Below, piece by piece: positions 1-9,544 of a stretch of DNA of 64,000 bases. Within the stretch, counting starts at the first letter, position 1. The number at the start of each line of letters is the position of its first letter. The stretch is from assembly GCA_036250195.1 (NCBI GenBank), contig JAVHZZ010000009.1, positions 98,152,271 to 98,216,270 on the forward strand, read 5' to 3'. This DNA comes from Mixophyes australis. Lineage: Eukaryota > Chordata > Amphibia > Anura > Limnodynastidae. The notes under the pieces were generated by a model that made no database searches, was not told where the DNA came from, and worked only from the letters and a program-made list of their open reading frames with translations. Position numbers and translations under genes: made by a program.

Positions 1-1
1 G

Positions 2-301
2 ATGCAGAACAACCGGGAGGTAAATGCTAAGGTAACCCACTGGTTCTTGGCACTACAACCTTTCAAGTTCTCAGTAGAACATAGGCCTGGGATTCTACAC
101 AAAAAGGCAGATGCGTTGTCACGAAAATATGCGCTCCTCGCGAAGTCCGCGTCCCCCTACTTGGAGATGCTAGGGGGAGGGATATGTAACAAAAGGAGGC
201 ATTTAGCTGGCAATATGCAGAGAAAGCAGGGAAGTAGAGTAAAACATTGGCACAGTTATGTACCTAGGTGGAGATTAAACCAGGTAAAAACATATGTGTA
301 G
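2..301 (+). CDS. Ty3/gypsy pol C-terminus (RNase H end), partial
   Basis: This is the tail of an LTR-retrotransposon polyprotein that enters from the left edge. Residues about 8-42 read NAKVTHWFLALQPF...HRPG...KADALSRK, the usual end of the Ty3/gypsy RNase H domain (the conserved histidine and the ADALSR block). The frame runs on through a G-rich tract (about 171-182) into the LTR and stops at 299-301, so the last ~40 residues are LTR-encoded. There is no integrase, chromodomain or HHCC finger between RNase H and the LTR. The family normally has integrase after RNase H; its absence suggests either a Gmr1-type domain order (integrase upstream of RT) or a deletion. The ATG at 2 is only an internal methionine at the window edge. 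The gypsy assignment is firm; the subfamily is inference. Confidence 0.85.
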   Translation: MQNNREVNAKVTHWFLALQPFKFSVEHRPGILHKKADALSRKYALLAKSASPYLEMLGGGICNKRRHLAGNMQRKQGSRVKHWHSYVPRWRLNQVKTYV

Positions 302-464
302 TTTAAAATTGGTTTACTTACATGATTTAAAAGCTGCTTCCTCTCAGCAAACAGACAGGGTGGGTCTGATAGTCTAAACAGAGCCAGGGATGGGCGTTTC
401 CTTTTAAAGAGAAGGTGGGTGTGTCACCTGTCCATCAAGCTAGGCCTGTGGGAGGAGTGTCAGG

Positions 465-470
465 TATAAA
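465..470 (+). promoter_or_regulatory. TATA box of the gypsy LTR
   Basis: TATAAA preceded by CAGG, placed about 280 bp into the LTR and 147 bp before the AATAAA signal. This is the expected promoter position in U3. Confidence 0.6.
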
Positions 471-616
471 ACCCTGCTTGTTTCATTGTTCAGAGAGATC
501 AACGCTGGGCTAGCTGGCTGATCTGGACAGAGAGCTGGACTATGTATAGTAAGCGTTGAGGGTCTCCACAATTGCTGTGCAAGTATACGGTGTCAAAACA
601 TTATTACCATCCTGAC

Positions 617-622
617 AATAAA
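617..622 (+). terminator. Poly(A) signal of the gypsy LTR
   Basis: AATAAA about 60 bp before the end of the LTR, as expected at the R/U5 border. Confidence 0.55.
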
Positions 623-682
623 GAACCATAAAAAGGAAGAAGTTGTACTCGTGTGCTTCTGCAGTAGCGGGCTCTTGCCACA

Positions 683-689
683 ATATATA

Positions 690-738
<49 letters not shown>

Positions 739-752
739 ATATACATATATAT
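683..752. repeat. (TA)n/(TG)n microsatellite
   Basis: Alternating TA with short TG and TACA interruptions directly abuts the LTR. Translation products here (IYIYI runs) are artefacts. Confidence 0.9.
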
Positions 753-1469
753 AGAAGATATCAATCCAACATTGTACAGGAAAGTATGTTTTGCCTCGAT
801 TTTCAGATCTGAATTTGGTGTGAGGAACCGACTTGTGACCCTGTTCGACTCAGAGCCCCAAAATTCTGATCTGTCGGATTTCTCTGAATTTGAACTGCTA
901 ATCTTTATCATGATCCCACTACTATTGACAAATTGAACCATGAACTCTTGAATTAATCTATTTTGACAGAAGGGACACCTTATTTGTCCTGGAAAATAGA
1001 GTAATTTCATAAAAAAGACCCTTTATTTATACAATTGACCCAATTCAGAAACCAAGCATGATCCAGATTTCTGATGGGACTAAGTGGGTCCTCTTTAAGT
1101 GCTTGCTGGGAAAGGGATAGGAGGTGGCGTCTCAAAGGGACTGCAATTTAAAAATAAGAATCTTACTTTGGGTCACACCTTTTTTTTTAATGCTGAAGTT
1201 AAACTGCAAAAACTTAACAAGAATCATTTATAACCACAATGTTCATTTGTTATACCAAGGTTTGTTTTTTCAGAATAGTTTTGTTATGGAATTAATTGTA
1301 GTTTAATGGGTGGCTTTTCCCAACAAAAAACTGTCCTGGTTCTTTATGTCCTGATATAGCTGGTCAAACCTAGAGAAATGTATCAAGAAGCCAGCCTTTC
1401 CTATAAACATAGTCACCAAACAAGGGTTCAGACTTGTCAATAGATGATCTAGGTAAACTATAAGATTAG
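753..1469. other. No recognisable feature
   Basis: AT-rich unique-looking sequence. Short open frames lack codon structure or known motifs. Nothing assigned. Confidence 0.5.
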
Positions 1470-1893
1470 TCAAGAGAGTAGCAACTACAGTTTAATGCCA
1501 AAAAATGCAAAATCATGCACGTGGGTCTTAAAAACCCAAAAGCTAAATATAGCATTAATGGTACTATACTGGAAACTACTGAGAAGGAAATGGATCTAGG
1601 AGTCACTATTTCAGGTGACTTAAAGGCAGGTAAGTAATGAAACAAAGAAATAAGAAAGGCAATTCAGATGTCTGGTTGCATAGGGAGTGGAATCAGAAAT
1701 GGTGCATGGTCTACAGCACAAAGCTTATACAGAAAGACTAAAAGACCTTAATATGTATAGTTTGGAGCAGAGAAGGGAAAAAGGGGGATATGAAACATTC
1801 AAATATATCAAGGGTTTTAACAAGGTACAGGAGGGAAACATTTTTCAAAGGAAGAGAAGTATTAGAACACGAGGACATGCACTGAAACTGGAG

Positions 1894-2333
1894 GGCAACA
1901 CGGTGGCTAAGTGGTTAGCACTTCTGCCTTACAGCACTGGAGTCATGAGTTCAATTCCCGACCATGTTCTTATCTGTGAGGAGTTTGTATGTTCTCCCTG
2001 TTTTTGCGTGGGATACCTCCGGGTGCTCCGGTTTCCTCCCACACTCCAAAAACATACTGGTAGGTTAATTGGCTGCTATCAAAAATTGACCTTAGTCTCT
2101 CCCTGTCTGTCTCCCTCTCTATCTGTCTCTGTCACCCTCTCTGTCTCTCTGTTTCCCTCTCTGTCTGTCTGTCTGTCTCCCTCTCTTTCTGTCTGTGTCT
2201 GTGTGTGAGTGTGTCTATATTAGGGAATTTAGACTGTAAGCTCCAGAGGGGCAGGGACTGATGGGAATGAGTTCTCTGTACAGCGCTGCAAAATTAGTGG
2301 CGTTATATAAATAAATGATGATGATGATGATGA
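1894..2333 (+). mobile_element. tRNA-headed SINE with L2-like tail (copy 1)
   Basis: The head carries pol III-like boxes (GGCTAAGTGGTTAGCAC and GAGTTCAATTCCC). The middle is the V-SINE-like block around TCCGGGTGCTCCGGTTTCC, followed by a CTGT/CTCT-rich stretch. The tail is GCGCTGCAAAATTAG...TATATAAATAAATGATG, which matches L2-type LINE ends, with a (GAT)n terminus. It interrupts the LINE coding remnant. Copies also lie at 13600, 19281 and (reverse) 46453. Confidence 0.85.
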
Positions 2334-2503
2334 AGGAAGTAAGTTCAGAGGAAATTTGTGGAAAATTACTTCACAGAAAGGGTAGTGGATAAAAGGAATA
2401 GCCTCCCATCAGAGGTGGTAAAGACTGATACAGTAGAGCAATTTAAACATGCTTGGGGTAGACATAAACCTATCCTTACAAACAGTAAATGGTCAAATAT
2501 GGT

Positions 2504-2555
2504 TTGGCCCATCTAGTCTCCCCATGTTAAAACATGGGGAGACTAGATGGGCCAA
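2504..2555. repeat. Perfect inverted repeat, 25-bp arms, 2-nt loop
   Basis: Left arm 2504-2528 (TTGGCCCATC...CCCATGTT) and right arm 2531-2555 are exact reverse complements around AA. The right arm is the LINE 3' sequence (GGGGAGACTAGATGGGCC); the left arm is its inverted copy. Confidence 0.9.
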
Positions 2556-2583
2556 GTGGTTCTTATTTGCCATCAAATTCTAT

Positions 2584-3313
2584 AGATTACAGGATCTTTA
2601 GGCCTGCCAAACATGGCCTAATTCCATTCACTGTGCACAAACAGCCTGTCACAGCTTCCAGACAGCCTCATGAGGCCATCAGACTACCTGGATGCCCTTT
2701 AACTTCGGCATACCACTACCACAATGCACCTCCGAGACCTAGTCATCATAGTTCATGCCACAGTGCCTGTTCTGCTTATGCTCAGGACTACAATGAATCC
2801 CCGTCCAATATGGGGTCTTGTATAATTAAATCAATTAGCTATTAATTAAAATTCAGCATACATTTACATGTAGTCAGGGTGGTCATTAATTTAATTTTAC
2901 TTTTTCACTTTACAACCCATAGTTCTACAACACACTTTTTATTTGTAAATGGCCTACAGTAGAATGTGCTTTAAAATGTTTCACATGTTGCTGATGGAGT
3001 TTGGCCGTAAGTCTTCCCTACTATCCCATACAGCAAAATTAATTGACCATCCTCAACCCAGCTCTAATTATAGACTATACATTCTGTGAAATTCAAATTT
3101 ATAAGCACATCATGGAAAGACATTCTGTGGAATGGGAAAGCAAAATTGGAACTTGAAAATTGTATTGCTGAAACTGACTGTTTTCCGCAAAACTTGGCTG
3201 GCATGAAGTTCCACAGTGATTTGTTAATCTTTATTCTTTTTTCCGCAGAGGTTTATGTATGCGTCTAGCTACAAAATATTTAATTTGCCTTTCTTTTAAA
3301 AGTATATTGCTGA
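2584..3313. other. No recognisable feature
   Basis: AT-rich sequence between the LINE remnant and the transposon nest. Small frames here show no known motif. Confidence 0.5.
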
Positions 3314-3601
3314 TCCTATATCATACTTACTAGGGATGAGCGCACTCGGATTTATGAAATCCGAGCCCACCCGAACGTTGCCGATCCGAGTCGGATCCGA
3401 GACAGATCCGGGTATTGGCGCCAAATTCAAATCTGAAACTGAGGCTCTGACTCATAATCCCGTTGTCGGATCTCGCGATACTCGGATCCTATAAATTCCC
3501 CGCTAGTCGCCGCCATCTTCACTCGGGCATTGATCAGGGTAGAGGGAGGGTGTGTTAGGTGGTCCTCTGTCCTGGTAGATCTCGTGCTGTGCTGTTTAGT
3601 T

Positions 3602-3647
3602 CTGTGCTGTGCTGTGCTGTGCTGTGCTGTGCTGTGCTGTGCTGTGT
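3602..3647. repeat. GCTGT pentanucleotide array
   Basis: About nine perfect GCTGT units in the 5' region of the hAT. It codes for a meaningless LCCAVLCC repeat in one frame. Confidence 0.9.
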
Positions 3648-3648
3648 T

Positions 3649-4461
3649 CTGCAGTATCAGTCCAGTGGTGCTGTGTGCTGTGCTCTGTCCTTCTGAGGTC
3701 AGTGGTGCTGCTGGGTCCAGTGCTGTGTCCTGTTCAGTCCAGTGGTGCTGTGTCCTGTGCTCTGTGCTTCTAAGGGCATAGTTATTTCCCCAATATTCCC
3801 CTGTGTTTAAAAAAATAAAAAAAAGTTATTTAAAAAAATACCAAAAACTAATTTAATTTTTTTTAATTACCACAAAATTTGCACAACCAATCCTGCAGTA
3901 TAAGCCCATTGGTACTGCAATATTACCAAGTTCACACATTCAGCAGTAAAAGTCCAGTGGTACTGCAATATTACAAAATTTACACATTCTGCAGTATCAG
4001 TCCAGTGGTGCTGTGTCCTGTGCTCTGTCCTGCTGAGTTCCGTAGTGCTGCTGGGTCCTGTGACGTGTCCTGTTCAGTCCAGTGGTGCTGTGTCCTGTGC
4101 TCTGTGCTTCTAAGGGCATAGTTATTTCCCCATTATTCCCAAGTTTTTAAAAAATAAAAAAAAAGTAAAAAAAAAATTACAATTAAAAATTTAAAAAAAT
4201 ATATATATAATTATAACCAAATTTGCAAAACCAATCCAGCAGTATAAGTCCATTGGTACTGCAATATTACAAAGTTCACACATTCTGCAGTATCAGTCCA
4301 GTGGTGCTGTGTCCTGTGCTCTGTCCTGCTGAGTTCCGTAGTGCTGCTGGGTCCTGTGCCGTGTCCTGTTCAGTCCAGTGGTGCTGTGTCCTGTGCTCTG
4401 TGCTTCTAAGGGCATAGTTATTTCCCCATTATTCCCAAGTTTTTAAAAAATAAAAAAAAAG

Positions 4462-4492
<31 letters not shown>

Positions 4493-4590
4493 TATATATA
4501 ATAATTATAACCAAATTTGCAAAACCAATACAGCAGTATAAGTCCATTGGTACTGCAATATTACCAAGTTCACACATTCTGCAGTATCTT
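3649..4590 (+). repeat. Tandem repeats (~294-340 bp) upstream of hAT transposase
   Basis: Units start with CTGCAGTATCAGTCCAGTGG at 3649, 3989 and 4285, with a partial fourth at 4579 that leads into the transposase start. Each unit has a CAGTCCAGTGGTGCTGTGTCC block followed by an A/T-rich spacer. They lie between the left end and the transposase, so they are leader or promoter sequence. Confidence 0.9.
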
Positions 4591-4602
4591 GTGCTACATA
4601 TA

Positions 4603-6279
4603 ATGGAGACCAAAAATTTGGAGGATAAAGTAGGGAAAGATCAAGACCCACTTCCTCCTAATGCTGAAGCTGCTGCCACTAGTCATGACATAGACGATGA
4701 AATGCCATCAACGTCGTCTTCCAAGCCCGATGCCCAATCTCGTAGTACCGGGCATGTAAAATCCAAAAAGCCCAAGTTAAGAAAAAGTAGCAAAAAGAGA
4801 AACTTAAAATCATCTGAGGAGAAACGTAAAGTTGCCAATATGCCATTTACGACACGGAGTGGCAAGGAACGGCTTAGGCCCTGGCCCGTGTTCATGACTA
4901 GTGGTTCAGCTTCACCCACGGATCTTAGCCCTCCTCCTCCTCCCCCCCCCTACAAAAAATTGAAGAGAGTTATGCTGTCAGCAACAAAACAGCAAACAAC
5001 TCTGCCTTCTAAAGAGAAATTATCACAAATCCACAAGGCGAGTCCAAGGATGTTGGTGGTTGTCAAGCCTGACCTTCCCATCACTGTACGGGAAGAGGTG
5101 GCTCGGGAGGAGGCTATTGATGATGTAGCTGGCGCTGTGGAGGAACTTGATGATGAGGATGGTGATGTGGTTATTGTAAATGAGGCACCAGGGGGGGAAA
5201 CAGCTGATGTCCATGGGATGAAAAAGCCCATCGTCATACCTGGTCAGAAGACCAAAAAATGCACCTCCTCGGTCTGGAGTTATTTTTATCCAAATCCAGA
5301 CAACCAATGTATGGCCATATGTAGCTTATGTAAAGCTCAAATAAGCAGGGGTAAGGATCTTGCCCACCTAGGAACATCCTCCCTTATACGTCACCTGAAT
5401 AACCTTCATAGTTCAGTGGTTAGTTCAGGAACTGGGGCTAGGACCCTCATCGGTACAGGGACACCTAAATCCCGTGGTCCAGTTGGATACACACCAGCAA
5501 CACCCTCCTCGTCAACTTCCTCCACAATCTCCATCAGATTCAGTCCTGCAGCCCAAGTCAGCAGCCAGACTGAGTCCTCCTCAATACGGGATTCATCCGA
5601 GGAATCCTGCAGCGGTACGCCTACTACTGCCACTGCTGCTGTTGCTGCTGTTAGTCGGTCATATTCCCAGAGGGGAAGTCGTAAGACCGCTAAGTCTTTC
5701 ACAAAACAATTGACCGTCCAACAGTCGTTTGCCATGACCACAAAATACGATAGTAGTCACCCTATTGCAAAGCGTATAACTGCGGCTGTAACTGCAATGT
5801 TGGTGTTAGACGTGCGCCCGGTGTCCGCCATCAGTGGAGTGGGATTTAGAGGGTTGATGGAGGTATTGTGTCCCCGGTACCAAATCCCGTCGAGATTCCA
5901 CTTCACTAGGCAGGCGATACCAAAAATGTACAGAGAAGTACGATCAAGTGTCCTCAGTGCTCTAAAAAATGCGGTTGTACCCACTGTCCACTTAACCACG
6001 GACATGTGGACAAGTGGTTCTGGGCAAACGAAGGACTATATGACTGTGACAGCCCACTGGGTAGATGCATCCCCTTCCGCAGCAACAGCAACAGCTGCAT
6101 CAGTAGCAGCAACTACAAAATGGCGGCTCGTGCAAAGGCAGGCAACATTGTGTATTACAGGCTTTAATAAGAGGCACAACGCTGACAACATATTAGAGAA
6201 AATGAGGGAAATTATCTCCCAGTGGCTTACCCCACTTAGACTCTCATTGGGGATTTGTGGTGTCAGACAATGCCAGTAA
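4603..6279 (+). CDS. hAT transposase, N-terminal part (BED finger, first catalytic D)
   Basis: This encodes the DNA-binding and first catalytic portion of a ZBED-like hAT transposase, the nuclear enzyme that excises and inserts the element. The start is the ATG at 4603 (METKNLED); there is no better upstream ATG. Residues 1-100 are basic and serine-rich, with a KKPKLRKSSKKR nuclear-localisation-like stretch. Residues ~175-200 are acidic. Residues ~220-272 form a BED zinc finger (SSVWSYF, CSLC, then HLNNLH). Residues ~385-470 begin the catalytic core (FRGLMEVLCPRYQIPSR; LTTDMWTSG, with the Asp at residue 467, codon 6001). Near 6238 the frame shifts; the following 12 codons are off-frame and the stop is at 6277-6279. 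A single-base indel explains it. The downstream frame continues the same protein at 6239. Confidence 0.9.
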   Translation: METKNLEDKVGKDQDPLPPNAEAAATSHDIDDEMPSTSSSKPDAQSRSTGHVKSKKPKLRKSSKKRNLKSSEEKRKVANMPFTTRSGKERLRPWPVFMTSGSASPTDLSPPPPPPPYKKLKRVMLSATKQQTTLPSKEKLSQIHKASPRMLVVVKPDLPITVREEVAREEAIDDVAGAVEELDDEDGDVVIVNEAPGGETADVHGMKKPIVIPGQKTKKCTSSVWSYFYPNPDNQCMAICSLCKAQISRGKDLAHLGTSSLIRHLNNLHSSVVSSGTGARTLIGTGTPKSRGPVGYTPATPSSSTSSTISIRFSPAAQVSSQTESSSIRDSSEESCSGTPTTATAAVAAVSRSYSQRGSRKTAKSFTKQLTVQQSFAMTTKYDSSHPIAKRITAAVTAMLVLDVRPVSAISGVGFRGLMEVLCPRYQIPSRFHFTRQAIPKMYREVRSSVLSALKNAVVPTVHLTTDMWTSGSGQTKDYMTVTAHWVDASPSAATATAASVAATTKWRLVQRQATLCITGFNKRHNADNILEKMREIISQWLTPLRLSLGICGVRQCQ

Positions 6280-7600
6280 CATTGTGCGGGCATTAAATAT
6301 GGGCAATTTCCAGCACGTCCCATGTTTTGCCCACACCATTAATTTGGTGGTGCAGCATTACCTCAAGAGTGACAGGGGTGTGCAGGAGATGCTTGCGGTG
6401 GCGCGCAAAATTGCTGGACACTTTCGGCATTCAGCCAGTGCCTACCGCAGACTAGAGGCACATCAAAAAAGCATGAACCTGCCCTGCCATCACCTCAAAC
6501 AAGAGGTTGTGACGCGCTGGAACTCCACCCTCTATATGCTGCAGAGGATGGAGGAGCAGCAAAAGGCCATTCAGGCCTACACAGCCACCTACGACATAGG
6601 CAAAGGAGTGGGGATGCGCCTCAGTCAAGCGCAGTGGAGACTGATTTCCGTGTTGTGCAAGGTTCTGCAGCCATTTGAACTTGCCACACGAGAAGTCAGT
6701 TCCGACACTGCCAGCTTGAGTCAGGTCATTCCCCTGATCAGGCTGTTACAGAAGCAGCTGGAGAAAGTGAGGGAGGAGCTGGTAAGCCATTGCGATTACA
6801 CCAAGCATGTAGCTCTTGTGGATGTAGCCCTTCGTACGCTTTGCCAGGATCCGAGGGTGGTCACTCTTTTAAAGTCAGAGGAATACATTCTGGCCACCGT
6901 GCTCGATCCTCGGTTTAAAGCGTATGTTGTGTCTCTGTTTCCGGCGGACACAAGTCTACAGCGGTGCAAAGACCTGCTGGTCAGGAGATTGTCCTCTGAA
7001 GAGGACCGTGACATGCCAACAGCTCCACCCTCATTTTCTTCCACATCTATGGCTGCGAGGAAAAAGCTCAGTTTTCCCAAAAGATGCACTGGCGGGGATG
7101 CTGATAACATCTGGTCCGGACTGAAGGACCTGCCAACCATTGCAGACATGTCTACTGTCGCTGCATTGGATGCTGTCACAATAGAAAAAATTGTGGATGA
7201 TTACTTTGCTGACACCATCCAAGTAGACATGTCAGACAGTCCATATTGTTACTGGCAGGAAAAAAAGGCAGTTTGGAAGCCCCTGTACAAACTGGCTCTA
7301 TTTTACCTGAGTTGTCCCCCCTCCAGTGTGTACTCGGAAAGAGTTTTTAGTGCAGCGGGGAACCTGGTCAGTGAGCGGCGAAGGAGGTTGCTTCCTCAGA
7401 ACGTTGAAAAAATTATGTTTATAAAAATGAATAATCAATTCCTCAATGAAGTACAGCACTGCCCTCCAGATACTACAGAGGGACCTGTGGTTGTGGAGTC
7501 CAGCGGGGACGAATTGATAATGTGTGATGAGGAGGAAGTACACACTGTAGGGGGAGAGGAATCAGAGGTTGAGGATGAGGACGACATCTTGCCTCAGTAG
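6239..7600 (+). CDS. hAT transposase, C-terminal part (second catalytic D, dimerisation)
   Basis: This continues the transposase in another frame, open from at least 6239 (DSHWGFVVSDNASNIV). VSDNASN carries the second catalytic aspartate, followed by the hAT CFAHTINLVVQ motif. A long helical insertion domain follows (AYRRLEAHQKS; TRWNSTLYML; LVDVALRTLCQDPRVV). ATVLDPRFKAY is typical of ZBED transposases. The C-terminus holds the hAT dimerisation motif (YSERVFSAAGNLVSERRRRL), then an acidic tail (SSGDELIMCDEEEVH). There is no initiating ATG, so it is not a separate gene. No in-frame stop is seen through 7600. It would be functional only if the frameshift is bypassed or absent in other copies. 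Confidence 0.9.
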   Translation, partial: DSHWGFVVSDNASNIVRALNMGNFQHVPCFAHTINLVVQHYLKSDRGVQEMLAVARKIAGHFRHSASAYRRLEAHQKSMNLPCHHLKQEVVTRWNSTLYMLQRMEEQQKAIQAYTATYDIGKGVGMRLSQAQWRLISVLCKVLQPFELATREVSSDTASLSQVIPLIRLLQKQLEKVREELVSHCDYTKHVALVDVALRTLCQDPRVVTLLKSEEYILATVLDPRFKAYVVSLFPADTSLQRCKDLLVRRLSSEEDRDMPTAPPSFSSTSMAARKKLSFPKRCTGGDADNIWSGLKDLPTIADMSTVAALDAVTIEKIVDDYFADTIQVDMSDSPYCYWQEKKAVWKPLYKLALFYLSCPPSSVYSERVFSAAGNLVSERRRRLLPQNVEKIMFIKMNNQFLNEVQHCPPDTTEGPVVVESSGDELIMCDEEEVHTVGGEESEVEDEDDILPQ

Positions 7601-7688
7601 AGCCTGTTTAGTCTGTACAGGGAGAGATGAATAGCTTTTTTGGTGTGGGGGCCCAAACAAACCAATCATTTCAAAGCTTGAGTCTTTC

Positions 7689-7694
7689 AATAAA
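7689..7694 (+). terminator. Poly(A) signal of hAT transposase
   Basis: AATAAA 89 bp after the transposase stop, the first such hexamer downstream and so the likely transcript end. All the tandem repeats to the right would then be non-transcribed subterminal DNA. Confidence 0.55.
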
Positions 7695-9410
7695 AAAGTA
7701 ACTGTCCATTGCACGAATATTTGCAACAGGGACAATTTTAGGGTTAAGAAAGTCAACTAATAACACTTCGACGCTGTCTGTCTTTATAAACACTACACTT
7801 GGAAGTTGGAGGAGGTGTTGTGGCCCCGACACCAAATTTACTACCGGGGCCACTCCACTGTGCAGTCCATATTTAGGTGTATCAGATATTAAACAACGGT
7901 GACAGTTGATGCCCAATTTTTTAATTATATTGTGGCCTCGGTACCAAATTGTGTACCGGGGCCACCACACTACGCAGTCCAGATACTTGTTTGGTGGAAT
8001 TCAGACCAGTTGAGGGTTTTATTATTATATTGTGGGGACCACTCTATCTATACCACACTACAACTCTATACCACTCTATTTCATACTTTAATTCTATTTA
8101 ATACTTTAATTCTATTTCATACTTTAATTCTATTTAATACTTTAATTCTATTACTAATTACCATAAAGAGGAACTGCCGCTTCTATTTAATACTTTAATT
8201 CTATTAGTAGTTACCATAAAGAGGAACAAAATAAACCAATTTTACCAAAAGTATAATATGACTTAGACTTACAAACACTACACTTGAAAGATGGTGCCTT
8301 TAAATTAAAAAGTCAGTCTTCATTGCACGACTATGTGCAACAGGGACAGTTTTTGGGTTTACAAAGTCAACCAATAACACTTCGACCCTGTCTGTCTTTA
8401 ACATACTTGATGGGATCTCAATGACGAATTGTCTGTACCATGTTTGGAGGAGGTATTGTGGCCCCGGTATCAAATTGGGTACCGGGGCCACCCCACTATG
8501 CAGTCCAGATACTTGTTTGGTGGAATTCTGACACATGGAGGGTTTTTTAATTATATTGTGGCCTCGGTACCAAATTGTGTACCGGGGCCACCACACTACG
8601 CAGTCCAGATACTTGTTTGGTGGAATTCAGACCAGTTGAGGGTTTTATTATTATATTGTGGGGACCACTCTATCTATACCACACTACAACTCTATACCAC
8701 TCTATTTCATACTTTAATTCTATTTAATACTTTAATTCTATTTCATACTTTAATTCTATTTAATACTTTAATTCTATTTCATACTTTAATTCTATTTAAT
8801 ACTTTAATTCTATTACTAATTACCATAAAGAGGAACTGCCGCTTCTATTTAATACTTTAATTCTATTAGCAGTTACCATAAAGAGGAACAAAATAAACCA
8901 ATTTTACCAAAAGTATAATATGACTTAGACTTACAAACACTACACTTGAAAGATGGTGCCTTTAAATGAAAAAGTCAGTCTTCATTGCACGACTATGTGC
9001 AACAGGGACAGTTTTTGGGTTTACAAAGTCAACCAATAACACTTCGACCCTGTCTGTCTTTAACATACTTGATGGGATCTCAATGACGAATTGTCTGTAC
9101 CATGTTTGGAGGAGGTATTGTGGCCCCGGTACCAAATTGGGTACCGGGGCCACTCCACTATGCAGTCCAGATAGAGGTGTATTAGATATTAAACAACGTT
9201 GACTGTTGATGCCCAATTTTTTAATTATATTGTGGCCTCGGTACCAAATTGTGTACCGGGGCCACCACACTACGCAGTCCATACCCTTTTTTGGTGGAAT
9301 TCTGACACGTGGAGGGTTTTTTAATTATATTGTGGCCTCGGTACCAAATTGTGTACCGGGGCCACCACACTACGCAGTCAAGATAGATAGATGCGTATCA
9401 TAGATAAAGT
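7690..9410 (+). repeat. hAT subterminal repeat units with seven 34-bp hairpins
   Basis: Three long units (about 7690-8310, 8310-8960 and 8960-9410) are repeated with high identity; for example, AAGATGGTGCC starts at 8289 and 8949. Each contains inverted repeats of the form GTGGCCCCGGTACC...GGTACCGGGGCCAC at 7820, 7932, 8458, 8558, 9120, 9232 and 9332. Two units contain a TTTAATTCTATTT(A/C)ATAC stretch of variable copy number. CTACGCAGTCCAG follows most hairpins and is also the core of the neighbouring minisatellite. Confidence 0.88.
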
Positions 9411-9544
9411 ACATTCAGTGGTGTGGGGCAAATTGAAAAATATTCAAAATGCACTGACATTATCAAAAACAAGAGGTTGTCACACGCTAAAACTCCAACA
9501 TGTATATGATGGAGAGGATGGAGGAGCAGCCGTATGTGTAGTGT

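Larger units (their letters stand above)
185..682 (+). mobile_element. 3' LTR of the Ty3/gypsy element
   Basis: A 498-bp block begins TGTAAC right after a polypurine tract (GGGGGAGGGA) and ends in CACA before a TA microsatellite. Inside are a TATA box (TATAAA, 465-470) and, about 150 bp further on, a poly(A) signal (AATAAA, 617-622), the normal U3-R-U5 order. The 5' boundary is supported by the tract and the TG; the 3' boundary by CA and by the sharp change into (TA)n. A target duplication cannot be tested because the 5' LTR is outside the window. Confidence 0.75.
1470..2583 (+). mobile_element. LINE (L2/CR1-like) ORF2 C-terminal remnant, split by a SINE
   Basis: Translation of 1490-1640 gives a decayed LQFNAKKCKIMHVG...LGVTISGDLK block, the segment after the catalytic core in L2/CR1-like reverse transcriptases. 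1690-1893 gives TERLKDLNMYSLEQRREKGG and RTRGHALKLEG, and 2334-2480 gives the FRGN...VVKTDTVEQFKHAW tail. The second and third blocks are one continuous domain interrupted by the SINE at 1894-2333. Stops and frameshifts are frequent, so this is dead. The sequence around 2540-2583 resembles the common 3' end of frog LINEs. Superfamily is confident; the exact clade is not. Confidence 0.75.

Noticed and set aside
540..1010. A 156-codon minus-strand frame and a 97-codon plus-strand frame
   Set aside because: Both read through the LTR end and the TA microsatellite (IYIYIYI runs); no domain.
3530..4417. Three Cys-rich plus-strand frames (VLCSVLLRA endings)
   Set aside because: They are translations of the GCTGT array and the ~300-bp tandem repeat; identical in each unit and not genes.
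4683..5741. Minus-strand and alternate-frame ORFs over the transposase
   Set aside because: Shadows of the hAT transposase, which has clear motifs in its own frame.
6239..6280. Programmed ribosomal frameshift in the hAT transposase
   Set aside because: No slippery heptamer or clear downstream pseudoknot is visible at the junction; a simple indel is the plainer reading.
7899..9403. ORFs with repeated TLILFHTLILF or YRGHHTTQS
   Set aside because: Arise from the hairpin units and the TTTAATTCTATTT repeats.
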